Below are positions 8,879-20,188 of a stretch of 64,000 bases of DNA, one piece after another; within the stretch, counting starts at the first letter, position 1, and every line of letters begins with the position of its first letter. Source of the DNA: Emiliania huxleyi CCMP1516 (lineage: Eukaryota; Haptophyta; Isochrysidales; Noelaerhabdaceae); the NCBI RefSeq assembly GCF_000372725.1, contig NW_005195301.1:367435-431434 (forward strand), in the 5' to 3' direction. The notes below the pieces were generated by a model, which was not told the DNA's origin, did no database searches, and saw nothing but the letters and a program-made list of their open reading frames with translations. Made by a program: the position numbers and the translations under genes.

Positions 8879-9618
8879 TCAGTTTTCTTCCAAGTTGATG
8901 TTGCCTCCGAAGCGTGCGTATAGCTGCTTTTTGAGTCCGGCGAGCGTCTGCCGGATCGTGCCGAGTTGGCTCTCGAGCTCCGAGATCTCGTCGGCCACCG
9001 CGTCCTTGCGCGACTCGAGCAACTCGTCTGAGGTAACGGACAGGTGGGGCTAATGGGGGTGTGAAGGCAAGACGCCGGCGTGACTTGACGTGTGCAGCGG
9101 GGGTTGGGCTCGCGAGATGCGTGCGCGGAGCAGCGTCGACCTGCACGCTCTTTGCCGACCTCAAAGTAACATTCGCCGTACTGCACTCTGCGGAGGCAGC
9201 GGAGCGCCGGGCGGCGCGTCAGTCTACTGGCGCCCGGGGTCCTAACGGGATGCTTGCCTCGGAGCCGAGGTGAGTCGTGCGGCCACAGTGGCGCACCGCA
9301 CAGGCTCGTCGTCGTCCGCAAGGATGAGCTCGTTGGCCGCGTCGTCTAGCTGGTCGTGCTGCGAGCGCTTCTCCTTGATCTCGTCCTCGAGCTCGTGCAT
9401 CCGCGTGTTCAGCCGCCCAAACTGGTTGATGGCCTGCGGCGAGAGTGAGGTGCGGTCAAATGTGGCGATGGCTGGAAGGCCGCACCAGCACCAGCTCCAG
9501 TGCCTGCTGGTCCTCGAGCCTGACTTCGACATCCTCCTCGGCCTGCGGCTGCGAGGCGAGGACGAGGGTTAGGGTTTTGAATCCACAACCGGGCAGAATA
9601 AGTACCGCCTCTCACCAT
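8879..9618 (-). CDS. PFDN4: Prefoldin subunit 4
   Basis: Five coding exons: 9616-9618, 9492-9548, 9297-9433, 9147-9187 and 8879-9027 (minus strand). They join in frame to 128 residues, close to the 120-135 usual for PFD4. Landmarks are VRLEDQQALEL near the N-terminus, an N-terminal helix with QFGRLNTRMHELEDEIKEK, the ILADDDEPVR beta-hairpin start, and the C-terminal LYARFGGNINLEEN typical of this beta-class subunit. Prefoldin 4 is one of six subunits of the cytosolic chaperone that hands nascent actin and tubulin to CCT. All four introns fit GT-AG. Coding exon 1 is only the ATG, directly followed by GTGAGAGG. The junction between exons 4 and 5 (GAG-C|AC) is the least certain. Confidence 0.88.
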
Positions 9619-10184
9619 GGCGCGAAGGAGGAGGCAGCGAGGGGTAAGCAGAGCGTTCCGCAGGGCCGTTTGGTTTCTTTTTTCTAGAATTCTTTCTTTG
9701 TCATTTGCGAATTCAGAACACAGCGGTCGGCACGTCCACTGTCGGCTCGCCAGATCGCCAGTCGATCTTGTGTGCCGGCGGACTGCATCAGCAGCGCGAC
9801 GAGAGCGTCCGGCAAAACATGTTCGGAAGTCGCATTTTTCCCAGAGATTTTATCAGAATATCCCCACCCAAACAACCCAAACTCAAAACGCCAACAACAA
9901 ACCTACAACTCTTAAAACTCAAAAAAGTCTCTCTAACAAACCTAAAACAAACATGCAACGTGTCGATTGCCCACCCAAATGTGTGAGCTCTGTGTGTGTC
10001 TTGATTTGCCAACAACATACTCGAGAGATGGTAGGGCCCCCAAGGGCCTAGAAATCGCGCCTCCCTCTCCCTTGTCTCCCAGTAGCTAAAAGTCGACTCG
10101 AGTACCTAAAAACATACCTAAAACCCAAACATATGCAAAGTGTCGATTGCTACTCCGTGACGCACACCGTTGCTCTTGGGCAAA

Positions 10185-11725
10185 ATGTCTTCAAGAGGGC
10201 TGCTCCGCACGCTACTGTACACATTGTCCGCTCTTCAGCTCCCTTCGGCTGCATCCGCCAGGCCAGCCTGCGGCACGATGCGTGCAGAATGTCAGCTGAC
10301 AGTGTGGCCATCCAGATTGACGGGTGGGCTCGGCAACACGGTGCCAATCGTTGGTGGGCTCGCTCGAGAAGCCTTCAGACAAAACTGCAGCGCGCTTGTG
10401 AATAGCAGCCGCCACGCCGGCGGCCGCTTGTACAAGTTCGAGGACTTCTTCGATGCGCCAAAGTTGATCCCGAGAAAGCCGGGCGACATCCCTTGCGCCG
10501 TCAAGGCACTCACGAGCAGGCCCAAGGCCTCAGTTGTGGAGTCCGTACGCTCTATGCACGCAGAGCTTCGCACGGAGGTGCCACCAGCGTGGTCCGACGC
10601 AGGCAAGCTGGCAATCCATTGCAACAACTTCAGTGCGCGACGCGCCTTGGTAGTGTTACACCTGCGCACTGGATGGGCAGACGTCTCAGCAAACGCGGCG
10701 GAGGTCGCCCCGCATAATCTGCAAGACTGCCAGCTCAGAGAGCGCAGCTGGTTTGACGCTGCAGACCAAGTCTTCTCACTCATGCTCGCGCCCAACTTTG
10801 GAAACCTCGCTGTGCGCGACCGTCTGAAGAATGAGTCGCTCTGCGCGCCCACGCTGCGCATGGCGTCGCGCCCATGCGGCTTCGCGCCGACGCTGACGAG
10901 GCTCTTGGAGAATGTCGTGCATGAAGCGCGAACGAAGCTGGGAACAGAGGATTGGTCGATTTTTGTTGCTGCGGACGCCCCGTTTCCCGAGAGCGAGCGG
11001 TAGCGCATCTGCGCCAAATGGGCATCACCGCGGCACACTCGCACGGCCAGGTGGGCCACAACAACGCATGGGCAACGGCCAGGATCTTTGGCAAGGATGC
11101 CGCCCTTCGCGTGATCGACACAGCTTTAGTCGACCTTCTCCTCCTCTCGCACGCAGACATGGTGGTGACCAGTGCTGGCTTCAGCACCTTTCCCAAGGCG
11201 GCCGACATGATGAGCGTCTGCAGCAATCGGCAGCGCCATATGGTCTACTTGAACTATCGGCCGCTGTACGGGCCCATACAACGTGCCCTATTCGTTCCTT
11301 TCCGATCTACTCGCTTGCGCGATGCAATCAAAAGCACCACACAGCCAACACCAACCAAGCTGCCACATTGCTTGCGCGATTGCTTCAACGTGAGCGAATG
11401 GGCGTACGACCGGGATGTCGCCGCTAAAGACGATGTACTTTTGCACAACACGCGCATCGGGAACCTGGCAACATTCTCAGTCCCATGCATCAAGGCGTGT
11501 GCGTGCTTCTTCAATGCCGCCTATGGTGGGCCAAACCCAAAGCTGCCTGTACGTGCAGTAACCTCAAGTACCGTACCCTTGGCGCAAGCGGTGGGTGACC
11601 AACGGCGCTGGTTTGGCGCTCGCACTGAGAAGCAGCAGCCACTCGTCGTGCTTGAGCGCGGCGGCGAAAGCTCCCTCGAGCCGATCATCACACCCGTCGC
11701 TCAGCCAGAGCACGCGCAGCCTTGA
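10185..11725 (+). CDS. Secretory-pathway glycosyltransferase, fucosyltransferase-like (frameshifted)
   Basis: Starts at ATG 10185 with a signal peptide or anchor (LLRTLLYTLSALQLPSAASA). Motifs are GGLGN near residue 45, the basic ALVVLHLRTGW loop, and SHADMVVTSAGFSTFPKAAD near the C-terminal end. This set (GGxxN, HxRxG, S-x-F) is typical of GT-B fucosyltransferases of the NodZ/FUT8/O-fucosyltransferase group; donor and acceptor cannot be told from sequence. The frame is lost at about 10995-11003: it ends in ESER-stop while the adjacent frame continues with VAHLRQMG. This is a single-base discrepancy (assembly error or real mutation), since similarity to the family resumes at once. Several Asn-X-Ser/Thr sites fit a lumenal enzyme. 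The C-terminal 60 residues look unconserved. Confidence 0.6.
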
Positions 11726-11845
11726 GGCGGGTTGCTGCATCCCCGCGACAGCGCGCACTGCCGCTGGGAGGTCACTCGCGACGAGCGCGCATGTGTGTGG
11801 GTCGGGCGGCAGCAGGAGGAGCATCGGCCAAAGTCGGCAAAGGGC

Positions 11846-12476
11846 GAGCCGACCTACTCCGCCGCCTCGGGCGAGGCAGATGTCTACGCCTCCGCCTGCG
11901 AGGTGCCTCGCCGCGCCGGGCGCCATATCTCCCCACATCTCCCCACATCTCCCCATATCTCCCCATGTCTCAGGTGCTCGCCGCGCCGGGTGCCACATCT
12001 CCCCACATCTCCCCACATCTCCCCACATCTCAGGTGCTTGCCGCGTCGGGCGTCCGGCTGCCGCCGCCGGTGCACGCCCCGCCCGCTTTTGCCACTTTTA
12101 ACCACCATTCCTTGGCCAATAACGGTGCGGCTTCCACCCGGTGGTTTTTGCCCTTGGCCCTTGGCCCAAAGAGGGCCCCTTCCCTTCCCCGGGGGTTGTT
12201 TAAACCCCCCCCCCCCCCCCCCCCCGCGCCCCTTCTCCACCCCCCCCCTTTCCCCTCCTGCAGGTGCACGCCATCCGCGACGGCGTCGGCGTCGTCGACA
12301 CGCCGCGCGTCGTCATCGACCCTTCCTTTGGCCCCACCCTCGCCGCGGTGCGCGACAAGCTGCCCACGCCGCACGCCGTCTCGCTCGCGCAAGGGTCAAC
12401 ACTCGTCCTCGAGGGCGACCTCACGCGGGTGCGGCTGGAGGCGCCTGGGGCGCCCAAAATCGCGGAGCCGGCGACG
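11846..12476 (+). CDS. Unrecognised gene fragment, two exons around a minisatellite intron
   Basis: A first segment ends in ADVYASACE at about 11910. A second starts at 12264 with VHAIRDGVGVVDTPRVV and runs on through PSFGPTLAAVRDKLP and QGSTLVLEGDL. A phase-0 GT-AG intron (about 11911-12263) joins them. The second segment vaguely recalls the left-handed beta-helix at the end of sugar nucleotidyltransferases, but I cannot assign a family. The true start and stop are not resolved; coding character fades after about 12476. The intron holds ATCTCCCCAC repeats and long poly-C runs. Confidence 0.3.
11925..12045 (+). repeat. ATCTCCCCAC minisatellite
   Basis: Tandem 10-base units (ATCTCCCCAC and ATCTCCCCAT) in two blocks, interleaved with three copies of an AGGTGC(C)TCGCCGCGCCGGG-like sequence. 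It lies inside the proposed intron. Confidence 0.85.
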
Positions 12477-13572
12477 TCCTCCGGCCAGCAACCGGATCGG
12501 GCGTCCGACCCGCCCCCTCGGCGACCCGAGATGGTCTCCCCATCGGATGGGGGCGAGCTCGCTGATGAGGCTGCCGATCGACGCAACTTTCCTGCCGCCG
12601 CTGCCGCCTCCGTCAGCAAATGCGCTGCCCAGAGTGTGAAGGACCAGTTCGCGCACGGCTGCAAAGATCGCATGCGGCCGCACAGACTGCCGCAGCAGCA
12701 GCGATCGGGAGGCTTCCCACCATCTAAGGCATCGGTACACCACGTGCTCCTAATTGACCGAGTTGCGAGTGCTCACCAGCGCAGGAACGCGGGCCGCGAA
12801 GCAAACATGTATCTGTACGATTTATCTGTACCAGCTACCTCTGCCACACCGCCTGAAAGTCATCTCGTGACGCTACCGATGCCAGAGAGGAGAGCAGAGT
12901 GGGTGGCAGTCGGGCCCGGGAGCGCGAAGACGAAGGCCTCCCACAGGCAAGAAACAGTGTTCACACAGGCAAGAAACAGTGTGATTTTGTGATTGTGTCT
13001 GAAAAGTGCAAATATCTCTCTTCGAGTACAGAGGGAGGATGGGAGGATCTCGGGAGTCTCTGTCCGACGGTTTCCTTCAAATCATGGTGTAGCAGTGGCA
13101 CGCTCTCAGTGCACAGTGGAGTTGACCCAGTTGGTACGCAAGAAAAACAGGCCAATCGGGCGGGCTTTCTCCTTGATGAGAATTGAGTATTGAGATCGGT
13201 GATGTCCCCCCCGCGCACCTCTTCTCGTCGGACTTCGGACTTTCAGTTTTGACTTTTGTGGCTTTTTCTTTCCGTCCTACTCCTTTCCTAGGGGGGTCGC
13301 GGTTAATCTTTCTCTCTTTCATGGAAGGGGCCAACAAAACATGTCCATGCTATGCCACGGTTAAACGTGAGCGAAGGTAAAGGAAAGTAGCCATGAAGGT
13401 GGGTGGCTCGGTGTGACGAAAGGGGCAAGCGGCCGCGGTGCACGTCTCTCCGGACCGCCTGACCCCACAGGAGAAGCCCCCCCCCCCCCCCCCCCCCAAA
13501 CCCACCCCACAAGGAAGTGGCGATGAGGCGTCTCCGCCCCGCTCGGCAGGGAGGCGGCTCGAGCGCTGCGCT
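12477..13572. other. Intergenic stretch between the unresolved gene and the DUF1499 gene
   Basis: I see no supportable exon. It includes a duplicated ACAGGCAAGAAACAGTGT motif near 12940-12985 and a poly-C run at about 13480-13498. It contains the 3' flank of the minus-strand DUF1499 gene, whose stop is at 13573. Confidence 0.5.
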
Positions 13573-14344
13573 TCAAGCCGGAATCTCGCGCCACTTGAGG
13601 CGGGTGCGCAAGCGCGTCATGCGGCCCCGCGCGCGACCCTCGTCGCCGGGCGAGGTGGCGCGGAACGCAACGGCGGTGGTGCTGGGGTCGAGGAGGAACT
13701 CCGCCGTGTCGGTGGTCATGCCGAGGAAGCCGGTTGAGAACCGCGCCGTGAGGCGGAGCGCGCCGCCAGCGACCGTGGCGGTGTCGACGCCGGTGGCGCC
13801 GCAAGCCTTGAGGGCGCGGTTGAGGGCCTTCGCAGCGTCGCGCGGCTTGAGCGCGGGTGGGTAGGCCCACGCCGGCATGTAGCTGGCCCCCTTGACGCGC
13901 TCGCTCTGCAGGCAGCCAGACTCCTTGGCCCCGCACGAGCGAGGCCGTGCGCGCGGCTGCGCGGCGGGCTTGGAAGGAGCGAGCCCCTCCTTTTGCAGAA
14001 ATCGCTCGCGCGCTTCGCGCGCCTCTTGGAGGGTCGCGTCCAGGTCGGGCTCGGCGCGCTTCGCCGCCGGCGGCGACGGTGCCGGCAGGCTGGGCAGCGA
14101 GAAGCTTGGCAGCGTCGTCACGCTCGGCATCTTTGGCATCGGGATGGACGGCAGCGCGTCGAGGTTGAGCTGCTCCGCGCCTTGCGCGCCCGACTTGACG
14201 ACGTCCGAGGGAGAGAAGCCAAAGAAAGTGTCGCCATTCGCCGTCTCTGGCTTCGGCGTCGGTGGCGGCGGCGGCTTGGGAGGCGGCGGCGGCGGCGGCG
14301 GCTTGGGAGGCAGCGGCGGCGGCGGAGGAGGCTTGGGAGGCGGA

Positions 14345-14377
<33 letters not shown>

Positions 14378-14424
14378 TTCGGAGGCGGCGGCGGCGGCGG
14401 AGGAGGAGGAGGCTTGGGAGGCGG

Positions 14425-14455
<31 letters not shown>

Positions 14456-14979
14456 GGCGGCGGCGGCGGAGGCGGAGGCGGAAGAGGCTTAGGGGTGATT
14501 GCTGCGGGAGCGGGTGGCGGCGGCGGCGGCGGCGGGGGAGGAGGGGCTAGGCGTTCCACGGGCGCAGATGTGCCCGCTTCCTTTGCAGCCGCTTTCTGGG
14601 CCTTCCGAGCCGCCACCTTCTCCTGAAACTCGAGCCGCCTTTGCGCAGCCACCTCCTCGGCCTTCTTGCGCTTCTCGTTGGCCAACTCGGCAGACGACAT
14701 CCCGGCGCGCCCATTACTCACCTGCTCCTCGAGTACGTCAGAAAGGGAGACCTCTCCCAGCATCACCGACAACGCCTCGAGGGAGGGCGACGACAGCTGC
14801 GGCTCCGAGATCGTCCAAGCTGCTGAGGTGCTGCGCTGCATGTCTTGCACGCCAGCCGCACGGCCCGCATTTGGGACGAGGAACGCTGCGGTGCCACAGC
14901 CTATCGCCGCACGGCGAGTACAGGGGCCAAATGGCGGCAGCAGCAGCGCCGATGACGCCACGGGCCAGAGGGAGATCAT
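13573..14979 (-). CDS. Plastid (probably thylakoid-lumen) DUF1499 protein with poly-proline linker
   Basis: One exon, 468 residues from ATG 14979 (a GTG six codons earlier was not used). The N-terminus (ISLWPVASSALLLPP, then RRAAIGCGTAAFLV) looks like a leader plus a twin-arginine lumen signal. A coiled segment rich in Glu, Ala and Lys follows, then about 130 residues of nearly pure proline with scattered Lys (about 14260-14555). The C-terminal 130 residues match DUF1499: CGATGVDTATVAGGALRL, TGFLGMTTDTAEFLLDP and VAFRATSPGDEGRARGRM, ending in RLRTRLKW. DUF1499 proteins occur in cyanobacteria and plastids, function unknown. The proline tract comes from a GGC/GGA repeat on the plus strand and is likely to vary in length. 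Confidence 0.75.
14255..14560 (+). repeat. (GGC)n-like trinucleotide array
   Basis: Imperfect GGC/GGA array encoding the poly-proline linker of the DUF1499 gene on the other strand. Prone to slippage, so the assembled length may not be exact. Confidence 0.9.
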
Positions 14980-15979
14980 GCTGGCGAGCAGAGCCACGCC
15001 TCTTCACAGCTGTCAATGGAGACCGCTTCACAGCTATGCCTTGCTCCTCTTAGTATGTGTGTGTGTGTGTGTGTGTACTCACACACACACTCACACTCAC
15101 ACACTCTTAGTATGACTGCTCTTAGTATGTTCTGACTCATCCGCCAGAGGGAAATCATCGTGCGGCCTACTCGAGTAAGCTCCAGAAAAGAATTCTTTTG
15201 CTCTAGGGATGTAACGAGGCAGGTTAATAACTGCACTCCAAGTGCTCCAAGTGCAAGGCAGGCACCCCGTTGTCTTGATTGAGCACTTGAGCACTGGATA
15301 GGGTCGATTCCGCATGGTACGGGACCCCTCGATCGTCTCGCCCTCCCTGCTTGCGCAGCACCATGTGGCGATGGCGCTAAGAGGTTCCTCTTTTCCGCGC
15401 CCCCCCGCCCGCAAGGCGCGCGATACCGCACGACAAAAACACCTCACAGACGGCCTCCCGCATTGCGCATACCCGCGCGGCGCGCCTCGCCGCCTGCTCG
15501 CGCCGCTAACGTATGACACGGCGGCACGGCCGCTGCAGCTCGTGTGCGTGCCGCCGTGCCATAGCGGATTCTGACCGGTGGTGGCTGTGCGCGGGCCGCG
15601 TGACACGCGTGGGGCGCCGGGGAGAGCCGGAGAGCCCGGGGTGGAGCCCCCCCCCCCCCCCCGGCGGCCCCGGGCCCCCCGCCGCGGCCGCGCGGCGCCG
15701 CACCCGCAACCGACGCGCGCGCCGCCGTCGGTGAGTCGCCGGTGTGACGTGTATGTGTTGGACGCCGGCGGTGTGTATGGCACTCTTACTTTTCGAGTGC
15801 CATAGCAGCAGGGATTGCGCATATGGGTGGGATAGAGAAGGGGGAATTGTGCGAGTGGGAGACGCGGCGTGGGTCGGAGGAAGAGCACGGACACGCAATC
15901 GACGCACTCACCTCCACTGCCCCTTCACATCGAACGGCCTCCGATGTGTTATGTCAGGCGAGGGGCAGCGCTGTCCCCC
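14980..15979. other. Intergenic between the DUF1499 and FabB-type genes
   Basis: Contains the DUF1499 5' flank with a GTGAAGAGG-like motif related to the introner hairpin (about 14998-15050). There is a TG-run meeting an AC-run at about 15056-15105, which can fold on itself, and a poly-C run at about 15647-15662. No convincing exon. Confidence 0.5.
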
Positions 15980-17852
15980 TCAGTCGTACTTGTCAAAGAT
16001 GAGGCATGCGTTGGTGCCGCCGAAGCCGAACGAGTTCGACATGACGCGCTGCACCTGCAACGCCAAACGATTCTGTGACACAGAGGGGGTGAGCAAGGGG
16101 GCGACGTGACACACGCGTTACCGGCATCTCCTCGCGTTTCCGCAATATGTTCATGCCCTCCGCCTCGGGGACGAGCTCTTTGATGTTGGCCGACTCGGCG
16201 AGGAAGCCTGGCGCGAAGCCGGGCTAGGCGTGAGACCAGAGGTGTGACGGTGGGGCGTGGTCGAGGAGGGAAGACAAGAGGGGAGGGACGGGGGCGTGGC
16301 GCGCTAGGCGAGCACCATCGCGCATCATGAGCAAAGAGTAGATCGCCTCGTGCACGCCGGCGGCGCCCAGCGCGTGCCCCGACAGCGACCTGAAGACGTG
16401 GGAGGGGGGAGGGGCGGGGCTCCGGGATGGCGGCGAGGGCGGCAGGAGAGGCCTTTGGTGGCGAGAGAAAAGAGGTGGTGGTGGCGCGCAAGTCGACCGT
16501 GACAGAGGCGGCGGCGAGGGCGGTTCGGCGGCGGGGCGGTGGCGGCGGCCGAGGGCGGTTTGGCACAGGGTCGCGAACATGACACGTCCCATGACACGTC
16601 CAGTGTCTGCGGCGCGTGCGTGGGGGGAGGAGGGGGGGGGGGGGGTGCGGCCGAAGAGGGGCGCACTTCGTCGAGCCGACGTGCGGCTGGTAGCCCGCCT
16701 CGGTGAAGACGGTCTTGATGGCGTCGAGCTCCTTGAGATCGCCCACCGGCGTCGAGGTGCCGTGAGTGTTGACATAGTCGATCTGCTTCTCGCCGCCAAC
16801 CTCGTTTGCCATCTTCATCGCCAGCCGCATGCAGTTCTGGCCGCCGATCCCCGACGGCGCCACCATGTCGTACCCGTCCGAGTTGGCCGCGTACCCGACC
16901 AGCTCGCCGTATATCTTGGCGCCACGCGCCTTTGCGAGGGGGCCGACCCGAAGTGAGGCAGTGCAAGAAGGGTCTGTGTGTGGATTCGCGGGCAATGCCG
17001 CGCCTTGGCGTGCTCGAGCTCTTCGAGCACGATGATGCCGCCGCCGCCTGCAATGACGAAGCCGTCGCGCGAGACGTCGAACGCGCGCGACGCCGTCGTG
17101 GGATCGTCGTTGTACTTGGTGGAGAGCGCCGTCATCGCGTCGAACATGACTGAGAAGCCCCAGTCCTCTGCCTCGCCGGCGCCGCAAAACATGACATCCG
17201 CCTTGTTGAGCTGGATCTGCTCCATGCCGACGCCGATGCAGTGCGCCCCGGTGGAGCAGGCCGACGAGATCGAGTACGAGGCGCCCTTGAGCTTAAAGCT
17301 GGTGGACAGCACGGCAGAGACTGTCGAGCCCATCGAGCGTGTCACTCGGTACGGCCCGATGCGGCGAAGCTTGCGGTCCTCGACCGCCTGCATGGTCTCC
17401 TGCACGTCCGCCAAGGAGGTGCCCCCCTGCCCGAGGATCCCGCCGCAGCGATCGCTGTCGATCGCCTCTGGCGGCAGGCACGAGTCGTCGATCGCCTGTT
17501 GCATCGCGACGAACGCGTACTTGGCGTTGATGCCCATGAACCGCGCCTGCTTGCGATCGATGAACTCGTCGAGGTCGATCTCGGGCCTCCCGCAGATGTG
17601 CGACTTCATGCCAATGTCAATGTACTTTTGGTTCACCTTGATGCCCGACTTGGCCTCCTTCAGCGAGGCGGACACGTCGTCGAGCGAGTTGCCGAGGCAC
17701 GAGACGATGCCCATCCCGGTCACGACAACGCGCCGGCCGCCAGGCGCAGCCATCGCGACATCGCTCGTCCGGTGGTGCGCTCGGTGCACCGCAGGCCGCG
17801 GCGACGCGCCTGCGTGGAAGCTGACGGCCAGGCCGGGCAGAAGCGAGAGCAT
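15980..17852 (-). CDS. Plastid 3-oxoacyl-[ACP] synthase, FabB (KAS I) type
   Basis: Five exons (17004-17852, 16667-16929, 16316-16389, 16122-16207, 15980-16054) join in frame to 448 residues. The enzyme elongates acyl-ACP with malonyl-ACP in type II fatty-acid synthesis. The active-site Cys is in SISSACSTGAHCIG, the first His in THGTSTPVGD, the catalytic Lys in VGSTKSLSGHALGAAG and the second His in SNSFGFGGTNA. The SISSAC..AHCIG context and FVIAGGGGIIVLEELEHA match FabB better than FabF. A leader of about 35 residues (MLSLLPGLAVSFHAGAS...) fits import into a complex plastid. Intron 1 (16930-17003) is best read as GC-AG because AAG|GCGCG recurs at both ends; introns 2-4 fit GT-AG. Confidence 0.9.
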
Positions 17853-19153
17853 GGGAGAACCCGCAGGATTCCCGGCCAGCTTTTTTTGTTTTGGGGTCCC
17901 GTGATGCCGACCGTTCTCCCCTTACCATCAATAAATCGCCCGGTAAGTCTGGGCCCTTCCGGTCGGGGCAGGCCAGGGGCCGGGCAGGTTTTTCCAGAAA
18001 GAAAGAATTTCACAGCCCATCTGTCTTCTGTCTGTCCCATCGCCATCCTACCTTCTTTGAGAGAGAGATTTTAGAAAACCAACAAGAAATCACGTCTCTC
18101 ACAGTGATTTGGGCTCGGCAGCTTCTCAGCTTTCTAGCCTTTGTGCTTTGACTGGCGAACTGGTTCATGAAGATGAACTGGTTCGGTGAACTCGCGGTTC
18201 TCGTTCGTTCGGTTTCGGAGTTCGCTCTGGACGCATCCCCAGGGACCCGAGGGACCATGTGGAAGACGGCTAGTGCTAGTCCCCCACATCGGGAGGACGA
18301 CCCCGGCTAGTCGCCGACCACACCCACAAAGAACCCTGCACAAAGACCGCAGGGCGGGGACCTGTTCCTTTTTACCCATCTCCTAGTAGAGGTGTCCGTT
18401 TTATTTATCCCCTTGGTTCGCTGCATCGGTTCGGTCGTCCGCCCTTGGGGCTTGGGTGCCCGAACCCTCGAACTAGTTCGTGAACTCGCGCCTTTTCTTT
18501 TCTCCTCCCCCCCGACCCGCTTCACACCCGCAGCCCGCAGGGCGAGGAATACCAGGGAAGTTCGTCTGAACTGCGAACGAACCACGGAACGAACCGCAAT
18601 AGTTATTGTTTGACTATGCAGGCCTGTATAGTCCCTAGTCGCCTAACTAGAGGCCTGGTACGCCTGGACGCCTCGGGGAGCCCCCGTCGCCCCCATTTTA
18701 CTCGCCAGTCAGCACGCAAGGCGCCCAGGCACCACAGGGCGGCCCTGCTCACAGCGCACCGGCACCGGTAATCGCGCCCGTAGTCCGCTAGATTGAGGGA
18801 CAGACCGCGTCCGCACGTGAGCACGTGGCGCAGTTGCGCGAGTTCGTTCGTTCAGCGCGGCTCGTGGCTAAACTGCACGCCGAACGAACGAACTTTTGGC
18901 CCTGGTTTTCTTTTTTCCAAAGTTCGAACGGAGTTCACGAATTCGTTCGTTTCCGCAGTTCGCGCCTTCCGCAGCCGGCGCGGTCCGTTCAGTTTCGAGG
19001 TTCGGGCTGGGCCCCGCCGGCTGCGTTCGTTCGAGTTCGAAGTTCACGAAATCCGCGCGAACGTCAAAGCACAAAGGCTGGTCTGTCCCGGCCGGCCAAG
19101 CAAAAAAATCGCCACCTGCCTCGAGAAAAATTCCCGGCGCGTGTGCGGGATGT

Positions 19154-19155
<2 letters not shown>

Positions 19156-19189
<34 letters not shown>
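19156..19189. repeat. (AG)n microsatellite
   Basis: Uninterrupted GA dinucleotide run. Confidence 0.9.
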
Positions 19190-19269
19190 CTCTTCTCGAC
19201 GTGTGGGCCCGAGAGTGATGTGTCATATGCGTGTCCGCCGTGTGTGAGTCTGAGGGAGGGTGTAGGGAG

Positions 19270-19415
19270 GGTGTAGAGGATGTTAGGGTGTAAAGCGCTG
19301 TAGAGCTGCAGGGATGTAGAAATGTAGAGCGCTGTAGAGCTCTACAGCGCTCCAGAGCGCGCTCTACATCTCTACAGCTCTACAGCGCTCTACACTCTAC
19401 ATCCTCTACACCCGC
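19270..19415. repeat. Inverted TGTAGAGCGC / GCGCTCTACA cluster
   Basis: Units such as TGTAGAGCGCTGTAGAG are followed by CTCTACAGCGCTC and further CTCTACA copies, allowing an extended hairpin. Confidence 0.75.
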
Positions 19416-20038
19416 CCTCAGGTGTGAGTGAGTGAGTATTCTTGATACGAAACCACGACGACACACACCAGTCGACTCGCATCGGTTGCCTCCAACGTGG
19501 ACACGCCTTTAGCTGGGGACACTATACTAGGTCACGCATGGCATCAGAAGTTTTGTCCGCCTCGCGTTTGTTTATTATAATAACATCGAAGGGAGAGAAG
19601 GGTCAATCGTTTGTGCCCTTGTGCCTTAGTGCCTAGCCCTCTCCGCGCCGCGATGCGCCCCCTCCCCCTCGCCCCAGCCCTTCCTCGGCACTATTCCTTT
19701 TCTTTGCCTCAACCAACCAGTTCGTTCAAACCGCAACAACAAAGAAAACAAATTGCGGAAAAACTAAAACACCGCGGTGCTCTAACCCTCCTATCTGCTC
19801 TGGGGGCCGGCCCGCGCCCTGAACCCCCGACGCTTCTCGCGGCGGCAGGCACCACGCGTCCACGAGATGTCTGCGTCTGTCCGTCTCTCAATGTAAGTAC
19901 CGGAAAGGCGATTTTACGATGACCACTCTAATCTGCGAGCCCAGCGACCAGTCAATGAGGAGGTAGAGAGAGCGCGGTGTGATGTGAGAGTGAGAGAGTT
20001 TGTTCAAGCGTTGATTGAACAGTGCGGAGATGAAAAGT

Positions 20039-20138
20039 NNNNNNNNNNNNNNNNNNNNNNNNNNNNNNNNNNNNNNNNNNNNNNNNNNNNNNNNNNNNNN
20101 NNNNNNNNNNNNNNNNNNNNNNNNNNNNNNNNNNNNNN
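20039..20138. other. Assembly gap (100 N)
   Basis: Run of N. It probably removes upstream exons of the RPF1 gene. Confidence 1.
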
Positions 20139-20188
20139 GGCGCCCCAGTGCACAGCTCCTCCTCACCGGCTGGGTGCGTGAACCGTAG

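Larger units (their letters stand above)
17853..20038. other. Intergenic, rich in GTTCG/CGAAC motifs and palindromic repeats
   Basis: No gene found. From about 18160 to 19070 GTTCG, TTCGTTCG, CGAACGAAC and GAACTCGCG recur dozens of times on both strands, in three clusters. An AG dinucleotide run lies at about 19156-19189. At about 19270-19415 TGTAGAG and CTCTACA units form a dense inverted cluster. A short block near 18060-18100 (GAGAGAGATTTT..ACCAACAAGAAATCAC) recurs near 31780-31812. Confidence 0.6.

Noticed and set aside
9570-9590. Telomere-like CCCTAACCCT in the first prefoldin intron
   Set aside because: Only about one and a half repeat units, internal to a gene; chance is sufficient.
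11722-12639. 305-codon frame across the ATCTCCCC minisatellite
   Set aside because: Most of it translates repeats and poly-C; only short parts look like exons.
13892-14626. Poly-Gly, poly-Arg and poly-Ala frames opposite the DUF1499 gene
   Set aside because: They are readings of the GGC repeat; only the minus strand gives domain matches outside the repeat.
14998-15050. A further complete introner hairpin upstream of the DUF1499 start
   Set aside because: Only partial resemblance (CCTCTTCACAGCTGT, then CTTCACAGCTATG); the stem is not complete and no splice pair could be shown.
15097-15894. 265-codon minus-strand frame
   Set aside because: Low-complexity, crosses microsatellites and a poly-C run; no similarity recognised.
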